Source of the DNA: Kiritimatiellia bacterium
GTDB lineage: Bacteria > Verrucomicrobiota > Kiritimatiellia > RFP12 > UBA1067
Reading direction: 5' to 3'
Length of the DNA: 26,926 nucleotides
Assembly (NCBI GenBank): GCA_017628165.1
Contig: JAGBZQ010000060.1
Span: 1-26,926, forward strand
The position numbers and the translations under genes are program-made. Below are positions 1 to 8,014 of the stretch, piece by piece (the first letter of the stretch is position 1; every line of letters starts with the position of its first letter). Below the pieces are notes generated by a model. That model did no database searches. It saw only the letters and a program-made list of their open reading frames with translations, and was not told where the DNA came from.

Positions 1-17
1 GAAAGCCTCTTTTTTAA

Positions 18-92
18 TGGCAGCCCCAAGGAGAGTCGAACTCCTCTACCAAGCATGAAAAGCTTGTGTCCTAGCCGATAGACGATGGGGCC
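18..92 (-). tRNA. tRNA-Glu (anticodon UUC)
   Basis: Read on the minus strand this folds as a full cloverleaf. The 7-bp acceptor stem starts GGCCCCA and pairs with TGGGGCT, with one G-U pair at the end. The D-arm has the Glu-like run CGTCTATCGGCTAGGACA. The anticodon stem CAAGC/GCTTG encloses TTTTCAT, giving anticodon TTC. The T-arm is GAGGAGTTCGACTCTCC. The discriminator base is G and the CCA end is encoded. The tRNA reads GAA/GAG codons. It is transcribed away from dprA. Confidence 0.96.
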
Positions 93-108
93 GTATCGAA
101 TGATGTAA

Positions 109-138
109 AGTATATCAAAAAGTACGGCTTTGATGCAA
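109..138 (-). promoter_or_regulatory. Promoter of tRNA-Glu
   Basis: On the minus strand a TTGCAT -35 (133-138) and a TATACT -10 (109-114) are separated by 18 bp. The predicted transcription start lies about 10 nt before the tRNA 5' end at 92. The same short divergent region must also hold the dprA promoter, for which I find no convincing boxes. Confidence 0.6.
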
Positions 139-160
139 TAGGCAAAATGAGGTTTTTGCG

Positions 161-1246
161 ATGACTGAAAAAGAGGCGTATATAGCATTTAATTTGACCG
201 AGAGAGTCGGGTCGGTGGCTGTTTCCGAGCTGGTTGAGAAATTCGGTTCCTTGGCAGTTGCATGGGAATGTTTCCCGAACAAGACCGGTAGGCTTCTTGG
301 ATATGTCAATCCAGAGTCGGAGTTGGAAAAGGCAGAGCGAATGGGCGTTCAGATAATAACGCCGGCTGATCCTGAATATCCGAACATTCTTAAGGAGACG
401 CGAGGGCATCCGCTTGCATTATATGTGAAGGGGTCGCTTAAGGCTCTTTCGGTTTCGATGGTTTCTATTGTAGGGACACGCAATCCAACTCAGTACGGTA
501 TTGATCAGGCGGAGAAGTTTGCATTTGGCTTGGCGAAGAATGGCTGGGGGATTCTCTCCGGGCTTGCTCTCGGGATTGATGCCGCCGCTCATAAGGGTGC
601 GCTTGATGCCGGCGGCATAACTGTCGGAATAATTGGATCTGGGTTGGATAAGTTCTTTCCCAAGGATAATATTGGTCTTGCCCGTGAGATGGTCTCTTCG
701 GGAGGCGCTGTAATTAGCGAATTTCCGTTTGGCCGCTCTCCTGACCAAAAAACATTCCCGCAGCGCAACAGGATTGTGGCTGCACTTTCCCGCGGTGTAA
801 TAGCTATAGAGGCTCCACATAAGAGCGGTACGCTTATTACAACGGGAATCGCTGCCGATCTCGGGAGGCATGTTATGGCGCTTCCCGGCAGAGTGGACTC
901 ACCTCAGGCGTCGGGATGTCTTAATCTTATTCGTGACGGAGCGCGTCTTGTCCGCTCTGTGCGTGACGTGGAGGAGGAGCTTGGCGATTTCTTCGGTAGA
1001 AGCCTTCGGGGTCCGTCAGAGGAGGCTTCGCCGCGCAAGGAGCGCAGTGTGGTGGAAGCTCCGTTCAGTGTTGAGGAGGCGCTTATAATGCGTCATGTTA
1101 CTTCAGAAGGCATCTCGCTTGATGATCTTGTGATCAAAAGTGGGCTTTCTGCCGCGAAGGTCAATTCTCTGGCAATGTCATTGAGAGTAAAGGGACGGCT
1201 CAGGTTTTTCCCCGGCAACCGCGTAGCTCTTCCGCGTGAAAACTGA
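161..1246 (+). CDS. dprA: DNA-processing protein DprA (Smf)
   Basis: DprA binds incoming single-stranded DNA and loads RecA during natural transformation; it is widespread even where competence is unproven. The 361-residue protein has an N-terminal SAM/HhH-like region (about 1-70). The Rossmann core (about 75-270) carries GTRNPT (105-110), SGLALGIDAAAH (133-144), GSGLD (159-163), FPQRNRIVAALS (199-210) and KSGTLITT (221-228), the family's nucleotide/ssDNA-binding fold. After a charged linker (280-297) comes a C-terminal winged-helix domain (about 303-352), as in full-length DprA. The ATG at 161 is preceded by TGAGG at 148-152, with 8-nt spacing. The gene stands alone, divergent from tRNA-Glu and convergent with tilS. 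Identification is firm; whether this organism is competent cannot be told from here. Confidence 0.96.
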   Translation: MTEKEAYIAFNLTERVGSVAVSELVEKFGSLAVAWECFPNKTGRLLGYVNPESELEKAERMGVQIITPADPEYPNILKETRGHPLALYVKGSLKALSVSMVSIVGTRNPTQYGIDQAEKFAFGLAKNGWGILSGLALGIDAAAHKGALDAGGITVGIIGSGLDKFFPKDNIGLAREMVSSGGAVISEFPFGRSPDQKTFPQRNRIVAALSRGVIAIEAPHKSGTLITTGIAADLGRHVMALPGRVDSPQASGCLNLIRDGARLVRSVRDVEEELGDFFGRSLRGPSEEASPRKERSVVEAPFSVEEALIMRHVTSEGISLDDLVIKSGLSAAKVNSLAMSLRVKGRLRFFPGNRVALPREN

Positions 1247-1277
1247 AGCTAACGGTGGGCGTGGGGCCCTCTTGAAA

Positions 1278-1952
1278 TTACGGAGCTCTTTGGGATAGGT
1301 TTTTCGTGATCTTGAAGATGTGCTCCACAAGCTTCGGGTCGAGGTGCTTTTCAAGGAAGGGCACAACCGTATGGCGTATCCTGTTGCGTTCAATATCTGT
1401 GTCGGCGTTTGATGCATCTTCGCGCCATTCCTCGCCGTATTTTTCAAGGTAGGCTTTAAGCTCGGCATCACGGCATCCAAGAAGAGGGCGGACAAAGCGG
1501 ATCGCGCCTACGGTGGATAATTCTTTTATTCCGGCGAGTCCCTGGGCGCCAGAGGCGCGTTTAATGCGCATAAGAAATGTTTCTGCTACATCGTCCATGT
1601 GGTGCCCGGTGGCGATCGCATCAAGCTTTTCAATGCGCATTTGCTTTTCGAAAAACTGAAGGCGTACGCGGCGGGCGGCCATTTCAAGAGATTCACCTTT
1701 CTCCTGAACTACTTTCGCATGACATCCTTTGAAGGGGACTTGGAGTCTCTTCGCAAGCGATTTTACGAATTTGTATTCTTCTTTGGATTCCTTTCGCAGG
1801 CCGTGGTCTACATGGAGAATGACGAAGCGTTTGGACGCGTTTTTCTTTTTTCCGCCTTTTGTCAAAAGGAAGGCTAGAGCTACGGAATCCGATCCGCCGG
1901 AAACGGCCAGGCCAATGCGCCCGGAAGGGAGTATGGAACGATTTATCTTCAC
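1278..1952 (-). CDS. tilS: tRNA(Ile)-lysidine synthase TilS, short form
   Basis: TilS uses ATP and lysine to convert C34 of the CAU-anticodon tRNA-Ile to lysidine, so that it reads AUA. The P-loop SGGSDS lies at residues 18-23, followed by HVDHGLR, the GHHMDDVAETFLMRI block and a DASNAD...RNRIRH block typical of the N-type ATP-pyrophosphatase domain. The 224-residue product ends just after this catalytic domain. It lacks the C-terminal domains of the E. coli enzyme (about 430 residues) and is shorter than compact thermophile forms. The start is GTG at 1952, with the GTGAAGATAAAT context; I see no Shine-Dalgarno. It converges on dprA with a 31-nt gap. Function is assigned from motifs. Confidence 0.93.
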   Translation of the reverse strand: MKINRSILPSGRIGLAVSGGSDSVALAFLLTKGGKKKNASKRFVILHVDHGLRKESKEEYKFVKSLAKRLQVPFKGCHAKVVQEKGESLEMAARRVRLQFFEKQMRIEKLDAIATGHHMDDVAETFLMRIKRASGAQGLAGIKELSTVGAIRFVRPLLGCRDAELKAYLEKYGEEWREDASNADTDIERNRIRHTVVPFLEKHLDPKLVEHIFKITKNLSQRAP

Positions 1953-1958
1953 GGCATT

Positions 1959-1964
1959 ATTTTA
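1959..1964 (-). promoter_or_regulatory. Candidate -10 box of tilS, possibly leaderless
   Basis: On the minus strand TTTGATAAAAT ends 6 nt before the GTG start of tilS; TAAAAT (1959-1964) is a good -10. No clear -35 is seen (TTTCTA lies at about the right distance). A start site at the usual 6-7 nt from the -10 would fall on the GTG itself, giving a leaderless mRNA, which fits the missing Shine-Dalgarno. Confidence 0.4.
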
Positions 1965-2048
1965 TCAAATTCTTCTCAAAGTAGAAACCGCTACCCCGCC
2001 TGCCCGGCCGATGAATGAGGTTCCGGGGTGGCTATCTCTATAAGAATG

Positions 2049-2057
2049 TGGTATACT
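2049..2057 (+). promoter_or_regulatory. Extended -10 promoter of the beta-galactosidase operon
   Basis: TGG followed directly by TATACT (2052-2057) forms an extended -10 element. The -35 is weak. The predicted start near 2064 leaves a leader of about 125 nt before the ATG at 2189. Confidence 0.5.
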
Positions 2058-2077
2058 GTTTTGGTTGTCTTTTGGGG

Positions 2078-2114
2078 GGCGGCTTCATAATCCTATTGGC
2101 TATGGGATAACGCC
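2078..2114 (+). other. Potential two-part stem-loop in the lacZ leader RNA
   Basis: The outer stem GGCG (2078-2081) pairs with CGCC (2111-2114). The inner stem ATCCTA (2090-2095) pairs with TGGGAT (2103-2108), with one G-U pair around a 7-nt loop. It falls inside the predicted untranslated leader. I do not recognise a known riboswitch, and a chance fold is possible. Confidence 0.3.
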
Positions 2115-2188
2115 ATCAGTTGCAACACTAAACTTTCATCTCTTTGCGAGTGCAGAAGAGCGAATGGGATGTTAATGAAGGAGTGAAC

Positions 2189-5100
2189 ATGAAAAAGTCG
2201 ATGGTAATTGGTTTTATCCTCTTGGCAGGGGTGTGCGCATTTGCGGCCGAGCCTACTGGGACAGAGTGGAAGGAGCCAGAGAATCTTTCTTTCGGGCGTG
2301 AGGAGCGCCGCGCGGCGTTTTCGAGTTTTGACAAGCTTGAGAGTGCGCTTGGTATTCTCCCCGAGTTTTCCGAGAGGACGTTGACGCTCGATTCCGATGA
2401 TGCATGTAAGTTTAATTGGGCAAGCGACCCATCCAAGCGCCCCGTCGGGTTTCAGGGGCTTTGGTATTACGTGGCTGGATGGTCATCCATCAAGGTTCCG
2501 TGTTCATGGCAGGCGTACGGAGCCAACGGCAAAGGCGGATGGGGTACTGCGCTTTACGTGAACCAGACATATCCCTTCAAGCGCGATCAGCCCGATGTCA
2601 TGGGCGAGCCGCCCAAGGATTGGACCACTTATCTTGAGCGCAATCCTGTCGGGTCCTATCGCCGCAACTTCACCATTCCCGCGGGATGGGAAGATAAGGA
2701 AATCTTTCTCAAGTTTGACGCTGTAGATTCCTTCTTCTATCTCTGGGTCAACGGAGAATACGTGGGATTTTCCAAGGATTCTCGCAATCCGGCGGAGTTC
2801 AACGTGACGAAGTTCGTCAAGAAGGGCGTTAATTTCGTGGCCCTTGAGGTCTATCGCTATTCCGATGGTTCGTATCTTGAGGATCAGGATATGTTCCGCC
2901 TTTCAGGAATTTCGCGCTCCACGTGGCTTCTTGCTCGTCCCAAGGCGCGCATCCGCGATTTTCACGCTACGCCCCGGCCGGTGGACAAGGCGAATCTCGC
3001 AGGCGATTGGATTCTTGATATTGTCGCCGATGCTGTCGGCGGGGCTGAAGTTGCTGCTGAGCTTTACGATTTTAACGGCCGCAAGGTGGCGGCGGCGAAG
3101 GAGGGCGCCAATTCCCTTCGCGTTTCCGCACCCAAGCTGTGGAGCGCCGAGGAGCCGAACTGCTACAAGCTCGTCTTGAGCGCTTCCGCCGAGGGCAAGA
3201 TCACTGAATACGTTTCCGCAATCGTTGGTTTCTTCGTCTCCGAAATCCGCGATGGGCGCTATTATTTCAACGGCAAGAAGATCAAGCTTCGCGGAGTCAA
3301 CCGCCATGAGACAGATCCCATGTACGGCCACTTCGTGCCGCGTGAGAGGCAGCTTGAGGATATCCGCCTTATGAAGGAAGCGAACATCAATCATATCCGC
3401 AACGCCCACTATCCGCAGGACGATTACTTTTATTATCTTTGCAATATCTACGGCATTTACGTGATGGACGAGGCGAATGTTGAGTCGCACGGATACTATT
3501 ATGGCAAGGATTCTCTTTCGCATGTCAAGAGCTGGGAGAAAGCGACGGTGGCGCGCAATATCGATATGGTTAGGCGCAATCGCAATCATCCGTGCGTTAC
3601 AATGTGGAGTCTTGGCAACGAGGCTGGCCCCGGCGAGAATTTCCAGGCGGCGGCCTCTGCCATTCGTGCGATCGACAAGTCGCGTCCATTGCAGTACGAG
3701 CGCGATAATTCCGTTGTAGATATGGATTCCAACCAGTATCCGAGCGTGGACTGGGTGAAGTGGAAAGCTTCTCACCGCGAGGCTACGAAGCCGTTCTACA
3801 TCTCCGAATACGCCCACAACATGTGTAACGCCATGGGCAACCTCAAGGATTATCAGGACGCCATTGAATCGTCCGATGTGATTCTCGGCGCGGCAATCTG
3901 GGACTGGGTTGACCAGGGGCTTTGGAAAAAGAACAAGGACGGCAAGATGATTCTTGCGTACGGAGGTGACTTTGGCGATAAGCCGAATGACGGCCAGTTC
4001 GTGTTTAACGGTGTAATACTTTCCGACCGCAAGCCTGAGCCTGGCTATTGGGAGGTCAAGCACGTCTTCCAGCCGTTCGATTTCAAGTTTTCCGCGGACG
4101 GCAGCTCTGTGACGGTGAAGAATCTAAACTATTTCCGCAGCGGCAAGGGTTATTCGCTTGTTCTCAAGCGTGGCAACGGAATATGTAAAAACTTTAGGGT
4201 TCCGCTTTCAATGCCTCCGCGCGGCGAAGAGACGATAGCGCTTCCAAGCGCCTCCAAGGACAAGGGATCTTTCAGATTTTCCAGCATGAAGCAACCCGCG
4301 TCGTCTGAAAGGTTTGTTACCGTAGCCGTAGTTCTCAACGCAGACGAGGGCCTTCTCAAGGCAGACAGCGTCATTGCCGACGCGCAATACGTATCCTCCG
4401 TTGAGGAAGAGAGGGAGGAGCTTAAAAACAGAGGAAATATCCTGGATGTTTCCAATGACCGTTTTGTGGCTTTTAATACGCAAGGGCCTGTAATTTCATT
4501 CTGCCGCAAGAGCGGACAGCTCGTTTCGTACAGAGTCCGCGGCAAGGAGATGCTTCTTGCTCCTATGACGCTTGACGCTTACCGCGCTCCAAGCTCAAAC
4601 GAGGTTGGCCTTGGAATGAGGTGGGTTTCATACGGCCTGCGCGATCTTGTTCAGACGGCTACCTCTATTTCTCCTGTAACGGTCAACAAGGACGGCTCGA
4701 TGTCTTTTGTTGTTGTGGCAAATGTCCGCGGCAAGCAGAAGGAGCGTCTTGTGGGGTTCGGCGGCAACAACGGCAAGCCCTGCGATATTATACCGGCCGG
4801 TCCAGTAGCGCCTTTCGATCCGCATTTCGTTCTTGCGCAGAAGTGGACTGTGTTTGCCGATGGTAAGCTTGCGTGCCAGTCGGAGATTCGTCCGCGCGGG
4901 CGTGTAGTGGAGTTGGCGCGCATCGGTTATCGCTTCACGCTTGATAAAATCGGTGAGAATGCCAGCGTTGAGTGGTCAGGCGCAGGTCCTTTTGAGAATT
5001 ATCCCGATCGTAAGAGCGGTGCATTTTTGGGGAATTGGGCAATGCCTTTGGCTGATATGGTGGAGGGGTACGGTAAGCCCCAGGATATGGGTAATCGAGA

Positions 5101-5872
5101 AAGTACAACCGTTGTTGCCGTTCCCGGATTTACCGTTTCGACTCTTGGCGCCCCTTTTGCGTTCTCCGCTCTCCCTTATTCTCCCACAGAGTTGACCTTG
5201 GCAATGCATCCGCAAACGCTCGGAGCGACTGAAAAGATCGAGCTTGGCATCTTTGCGGCAGTCCGTGGGCTTGGCGGTGCATCTTGTGGACCTGGGCCTC
5301 TCGGGCGCGATATAATCCGCAATAATACGACTTATCTTTTAGATTTCCTTATTGAGCCGCAAGGTTGTAATTTATTGCGTTATCATCGCTTTTATTCTCT
5401 CCCCAAGGCCGAGCTTCCTGCCGATGTCAGGACAGGCGAGGATATAATGCCGGTTGTGGTCGCGTGTTCCTCCGCTGAGCCTGGAGAGGGCTCGGCAGAA
5501 CATCTTGTGGATGGCGATCCTTCCACTTATTGGCATAGTCAGTACGGCGTTACGCTGACGAAGTATCCGCATACGGTGACAGTGGATCTCGGGCGCACTG
5601 TGGAAGGCTCTGCCGCCATCTTCCAGCAGCGTCATTACGGTGTCAACGGTAACATCAAGGATTTCAAGTTTGAGGTTTCCAAGGACGCAAAGGCGTGGGA
5701 GTCGATGGTCGAGTCCAAGTTGAAGAGCGGGCCTGGCGAGCAGAAGTTTGCATTCAAGAATGCTGTTCAGTTCCGTTTCTGGCGCTTTACAGGTCTTAAT
5801 GAACATGGCGGCAATGAGTTTGCTTCGCTTGCTGAAGTTACGATACTTGAAAAGAAAGGGGTGGTGAAATGA
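2189..5872 (+). CDS. lacZ: Secreted beta-galactosidase, GH2 (LacZ type) with C-terminal CBM32/F5-8C-like domain
   Basis: Predicted retaining beta-galactosidase acting outside the cytoplasm. I chose the ATG at 2189, not 2144, because AAGGAG sits just upstream and the product then begins with a classic signal peptide (MKKSMVIGFILLAGVCAFAA). The 1227 residues give, in order: a sugar-binding jelly roll (about 154-249), an Ig-like domain (250-345), and a TIM barrel (about 346-634) with DEANVESHGY, the acid/base E478 in WSLGNEAG and the nucleophile E540 in YISEYAHNM. A beta-galactosidase small-chain domain follows (about 745-1070, with GPFENYPDRKSGA and PQDMGNRE). The F5/8 type C-like discoidin domain (about 1085-1223, with HLVDGDPSTYWHSQ) probably binds glycans. 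Its stop overlaps the next ATG. The natural substrate could be a host or plant galactoside, not lactose. Confidence 0.94.
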   Translation: MKKSMVIGFILLAGVCAFAAEPTGTEWKEPENLSFGREERRAAFSSFDKLESALGILPEFSERTLTLDSDDACKFNWASDPSKRPVGFQGLWYYVAGWSSIKVPCSWQAYGANGKGGWGTALYVNQTYPFKRDQPDVMGEPPKDWTTYLERNPVGSYRRNFTIPAGWEDKEIFLKFDAVDSFFYLWVNGEYVGFSKDSRNPAEFNVTKFVKKGVNFVALEVYRYSDGSYLEDQDMFRLSGISRSTWLLARPKARIRDFHATPRPVDKANLAGDWILDIVADAVGGAEVAAELYDFNGRKVAAAKEGANSLRVSAPKLWSAEEPNCYKLVLSASAEGKITEYVSAIVGFFVSEIRDGRYYFNGKKIKLRGVNRHETDPMYGHFVPRERQLEDIRLMKEANINHIRNAHYPQDDYFYYLCNIYGIYVMDEANVESHGYYYGKDSLSHVKSWEKATVARNIDMVRRNRNHPCVTMWSLGNEAGPGENFQAAASAIRAIDKSRPLQYERDNSVVDMDSNQYPSVDWVKWKASHREATKPFYISEYAHNMCNAMGNLKDYQDAIESSDVILGAAIWDWVDQGLWKKNKDGKMILAYGGDFGDKPNDGQFVFNGVILSDRKPEPGYWEVKHVFQPFDFKFSADGSSVTVKNLNYFRSGKGYSLVLKRGNGICKNFRVPLSMPPRGEETIALPSASKDKGSFRFSSMKQPASSERFVTVAVVLNADEGLLKADSVIADAQYVSSVEEEREELKNRGNILDVSNDRFVAFNTQGPVISFCRKSGQLVSYRVRGKEMLLAPMTLDAYRAPSSNEVGLGMRWVSYGLRDLVQTATSISPVTVNKDGSMSFVVVANVRGKQKERLVGFGGNNGKPCDIIPAGPVAPFDPHFVLAQKWTVFADGKLACQSEIRPRGRVVELARIGYRFTLDKIGENASVEWSGAGPFENYPDRKSGAFLGNWAMPLADMVEGYGKPQDMGNRESTTVVAVPGFTVSTLGAPFAFSALPYSPTELTLAMHPQTLGATEKIELGIFAAVRGLGGASCGPGPLGRDIIRNNTTYLLDFLIEPQGCNLLRYHRFYSLPKAELPADVRTGEDIMPVVVACSSAEPGEGSAEHLVDGDPSTYWHSQYGVTLTKYPHTVTVDLGRTVEGSAAIFQQRHYGVNGNIKDFKFEVSKDAKAWESMVESKLKSGPGEQKFAFKNAVQFRFWRFTGLNEHGGNEFASLAEVTILEKKGVVK

Positions 5873-6714
5873 TTCGTGAGGTTTTTGCGGCGGCACTTGC
5901 TTTTTCCTCGCTTGTCACGTTTGGTGGCATACCGAGCGGCGAGGAGGAGGCTAAGCGTCAGGCGAGAAGTGTACATCTTTTCTGGCAGGGAATCCAGAAG
6001 GATGCCACAGAGGTTGTCGGTTCTGTGAAGGTGACGCAGGATCAGACGAATTCCTACTATATGGTTATTGGGTTTGACGGCGGCTACATGGGAATACAAA
6101 ATGTAGGCGGACATCATGTGGGTATCTTTTCCATTTGGGACCCGGTGGGGCATGCGTTCGATTTCGCTGCCAAGCCGGATGATGTGGCGGAGAATCTCCG
6201 CGCTAAGGTTCTTTATGCAGCTCCCAATATTAGTGTTTCGCGTTTTGGTGGTGAAGGCACGGGGGCTAAGACGATGTTTGGCACGAACTGGGAAGTAGGA
6301 CGTGATGTCTATTTTCGTATCAAGACGGAGCCTGATGGAGAAGATCGCATCAAGTTCACAGGCTTTATCGGTGACGGCAAGAAGGAGCTTAAGATCGCCA
6401 CGATTTCGCGTTTGCGCCACGGGCGTAAAGCTGTCGTCTCGGGGGTTTATTCCTTTGTGGAGGATTTCTGGCGCAATGGGGTGTCTAAGACTTTGGTTCG
6501 CCGCGCTGAGTTTACGAAGTTTGCTTCGCGTGTCTCGCAGAATGATAAGTTTACCCCTTGCACGGGAGCGTTTTTCTCGGCAGACAGAAATACGCTTAAG
6601 ACGATCGATGCTGGTCCTGTTCAAGATGGCGGCTTCCTTCAGACCGGCGGAGATACCGTCAATAAGACAATACCTCTTGGGAAGACTTTCAGTTTCGAGG
6701 TGACAAAGCGATAG
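5869..6714 (+). CDS. Secreted DUF3472-like protein
   Basis: The 281-residue protein starts with a likely signal peptide (hydrophobic residues about 5-20). A single domain contains YYMVIGFDGGYMGIQ, FSIWDP, FGGEGTGAKTMF and NWEVGRDVYFRIKTEPDG, the pattern I associate with DUF3472 proteins. These occur next to or fused with carbohydrate-active enzymes, and no enzymatic activity is established that I know of. The ATG overlaps the beta-galactosidase stop by 4 nt (ATGA), so translation is probably coupled and the two products are made in step. A role as a glycan-binding or accessory factor is inferred from the operon. The family call rests on motif memory, without a profile search. Confidence 0.75.
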   Translation: MIREVFAAALAFSSLVTFGGIPSGEEEAKRQARSVHLFWQGIQKDATEVVGSVKVTQDQTNSYYMVIGFDGGYMGIQNVGGHHVGIFSIWDPVGHAFDFAAKPDDVAENLRAKVLYAAPNISVSRFGGEGTGAKTMFGTNWEVGRDVYFRIKTEPDGEDRIKFTGFIGDGKKELKIATISRLRHGRKAVVSGVYSFVEDFWRNGVSKTLVRRAEFTKFASRVSQNDKFTPCTGAFFSADRNTLKTIDAGPVQDGGFLQTGGDTVNKTIPLGKTFSFEVTKR

Positions 6715-6790
6715 CTGCATGTAAAGGGAATGTCCCCATTAAGAATGAAAGGGGAGTGTTTCCGTTGAAATTGCGAGTTAAAAATCGTGG

Positions 6791-6819
6791 TTGCGCAAAT
6801 CGGTTAAATAATGTATAAT
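6791..6819 (+). promoter_or_regulatory. Promoter of the small basic protein-prmA operon
   Basis: TTGCGC (6791-6796) and a perfect TATAAT (6814-6819) are separated by 17 bp. The predicted start is near 6826, leaving a leader of about 37 nt with GAAAGAAGAGG before the ATG at 6863. Confidence 0.65.
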
Positions 6820-6862
6820 ATACGAAAATTTTTGCTCCAAGGAAGAAAGAAGAGGTAGAAAA

Positions 6863-7072
6863 ATGGGTACAGGTCGTACACTCCGCAAGGAATCCCACGT
6901 TCGTCCGTGCAAGACGCCCGCTGGCAAGGCGCATAAGAGCGCTGCGCAGCGTCGTAGGCTCGTCAAGTTTGGCATGAAGGAAGAGGATGTTCAGCTTATG
7001 GGCGCCGAAGAGGTTCGTGTGCTCGTTCAGCGTCCTACTCTTGTCAAGAAGCTTGTTGCAAAGAAGGCGTGA
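6863..7072 (+). CDS. Small basic protein, function unknown
   Basis: This 69-residue protein is strongly basic: about 18 Lys/Arg against 6 acidic residues. It has an Arg-rich centre (QRRRLVKFG), a short predicted helical stretch (KEEDVQLMGAEEVRVLVQ) and a Lys-rich tail. There is no signal peptide or membrane segment. I do not recognise it firmly. It recalls the small basic proteins of about 55-70 residues reported from Planctomycetes, Verrucomicrobia and Chlamydiae, but the match is loose. It has a good promoter and AGAGG before the ATG. Its TGA overlaps the GTG of prmA by 4 nt, tying it to a ribosomal-protein methyltransferase. A ribosome- or RNA-associated role is a reasonable guess. Codon use (many cgt, aag, gtt) fits a real, well-expressed gene. 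Confidence 0.8.
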   Translation: MGTGRTLRKESHVRPCKTPAGKAHKSAAQRRRLVKFGMKEEDVQLMGAEEVRVLVQRPTLVKKLVAKKA

Positions 7073-8010
7073 ACAAGGTCTACTCGTTAGTAGAAGACAG
7101 GTTCGTAAATCCCCTCTTCGAGGTTTTCGATGGAGGGGATTTCGTTTTGTCGTCATATCGCGATGTCGAGGGATCCTCGACGGAGATGCAGGTGTATTTT
7201 CCCGATGATGGCGATAAAGATGCCGCTATCGAAGCCTTAAGGTCTGCTATAGAAGTTGTCGGGGCCAGAGCCGATGTGGAATATGCGTCTATTCCCGACG
7301 AGGATTGGCTTCTTAGCTATCGCCGCCATTTCAAGACGGATCGAATCGGAAAGGGGCTTCTTGTTGTTCCCGAATGGGAGGCTGATTCTTTTCAGCGTGA
7401 GCAAGGGGATGAAAAGCGCCAGATGATCGTTCTTGATCCTGGGCTTGCGTTTGGGACAGGCAAACATGAGACAACACGTGCCTGCCTTGAATACATTGAC
7501 GAGCTTTCGGCTTCGGGCGGTACTTTCCTTGATATGGGTTGTGGTTCAGGAATCTTGTCTATTGCTGCGGCAAAGCTTGGTTATCAGAATGTCGCCGGCT
7601 TTGATATTGATTCAGAGGCGGTGGCATCAGCGCTTGAAAATGTAGCATTAAACAAGGTGTGTGTTGATTTGCGTGAGTTTGCGCTTGGCGGAGGGGCTCT
7701 TACGCTTGATTCCTCAATTGAGGCCGCCAAGGGCATCTATCCCGATTTGGCGCTTCAAAACGGTTCTCAAGCGGCCAAGTGCGAGTATTTTGCTCCGGCC
7801 GATGTCGTGGTGGCAAATATCTTGGGCCCTCTCCTCATTGCTTTTGCCGAAGAGATCGTGGGATATGTTCGCAAGAATCTTGTCATTTCAGGGATTTTGA
7901 ACGAGCTTTATCCTGAAGTCCTTGATGCTTTTAAGGCGCACGGCTTCAGCGAGGTTTCCCGCAAGTCGTACGGGGAGTGGTCCACGGGCCTTCTTATCCG
8001 TCAGGCGTAG
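7069..8010 (+). CDS. prmA: Ribosomal protein L11 methyltransferase PrmA
   Basis: PrmA transfers methyl groups from SAM to lysines and the N-terminus of ribosomal protein L11 in the cytoplasm. The diagnostic DPGLAFGTGKHETTRACL block is followed by the SAM-binding motif FLDMGCGSGILSIAA, an acidic strand end (AGFDIDSEAV) and VVVANILGPLL, the catalytic NIL(A/G)xPL motif. An N-terminal L11-recognition region precedes these. About 30 residues between the AdoMet motifs and NILGPLL (around ALTLDSSIEAAKG...) look like a lineage insertion. The GTG at 7069 overlaps the TGA of the preceding small basic gene, implying translational coupling. The gene ends 4 nt before the convergent ung. Confidence 0.94.
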   Translation: MNKVYSLVEDRFVNPLFEVFDGGDFVLSSYRDVEGSSTEMQVYFPDDGDKDAAIEALRSAIEVVGARADVEYASIPDEDWLLSYRRHFKTDRIGKGLLVVPEWEADSFQREQGDEKRQMIVLDPGLAFGTGKHETTRACLEYIDELSASGGTFLDMGCGSGILSIAAAKLGYQNVAGFDIDSEAVASALENVALNKVCVDLREFALGGGALTLDSSIEAAKGIYPDLALQNGSQAAKCEYFAPADVVVANILGPLLIAFAEEIVGYVRKNLVISGILNELYPEVLDAFKAHGFSEVSRKSYGEWSTGLLIRQA

Positions 8011-8014
8011 TTTT

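Noticed and set aside
2903..4063. 386-codon open frame on the minus strand
   Set aside because: Antisense to the catalytic part of the beta-galactosidase; no recognisable domain and no ribosome-binding site.
5767..6720. 317-codon open frame on the minus strand
   Set aside because: Antisense to the DUF3472 gene, which has a signal peptide, motifs and operon coupling; the antisense frame has none.
6731..6756. TCCCC...GGGGA inverted repeat after the DUF3472 gene as a terminator
   Set aside because: Only about 5 bp of stem with a 13-nt loop and no following T-run.
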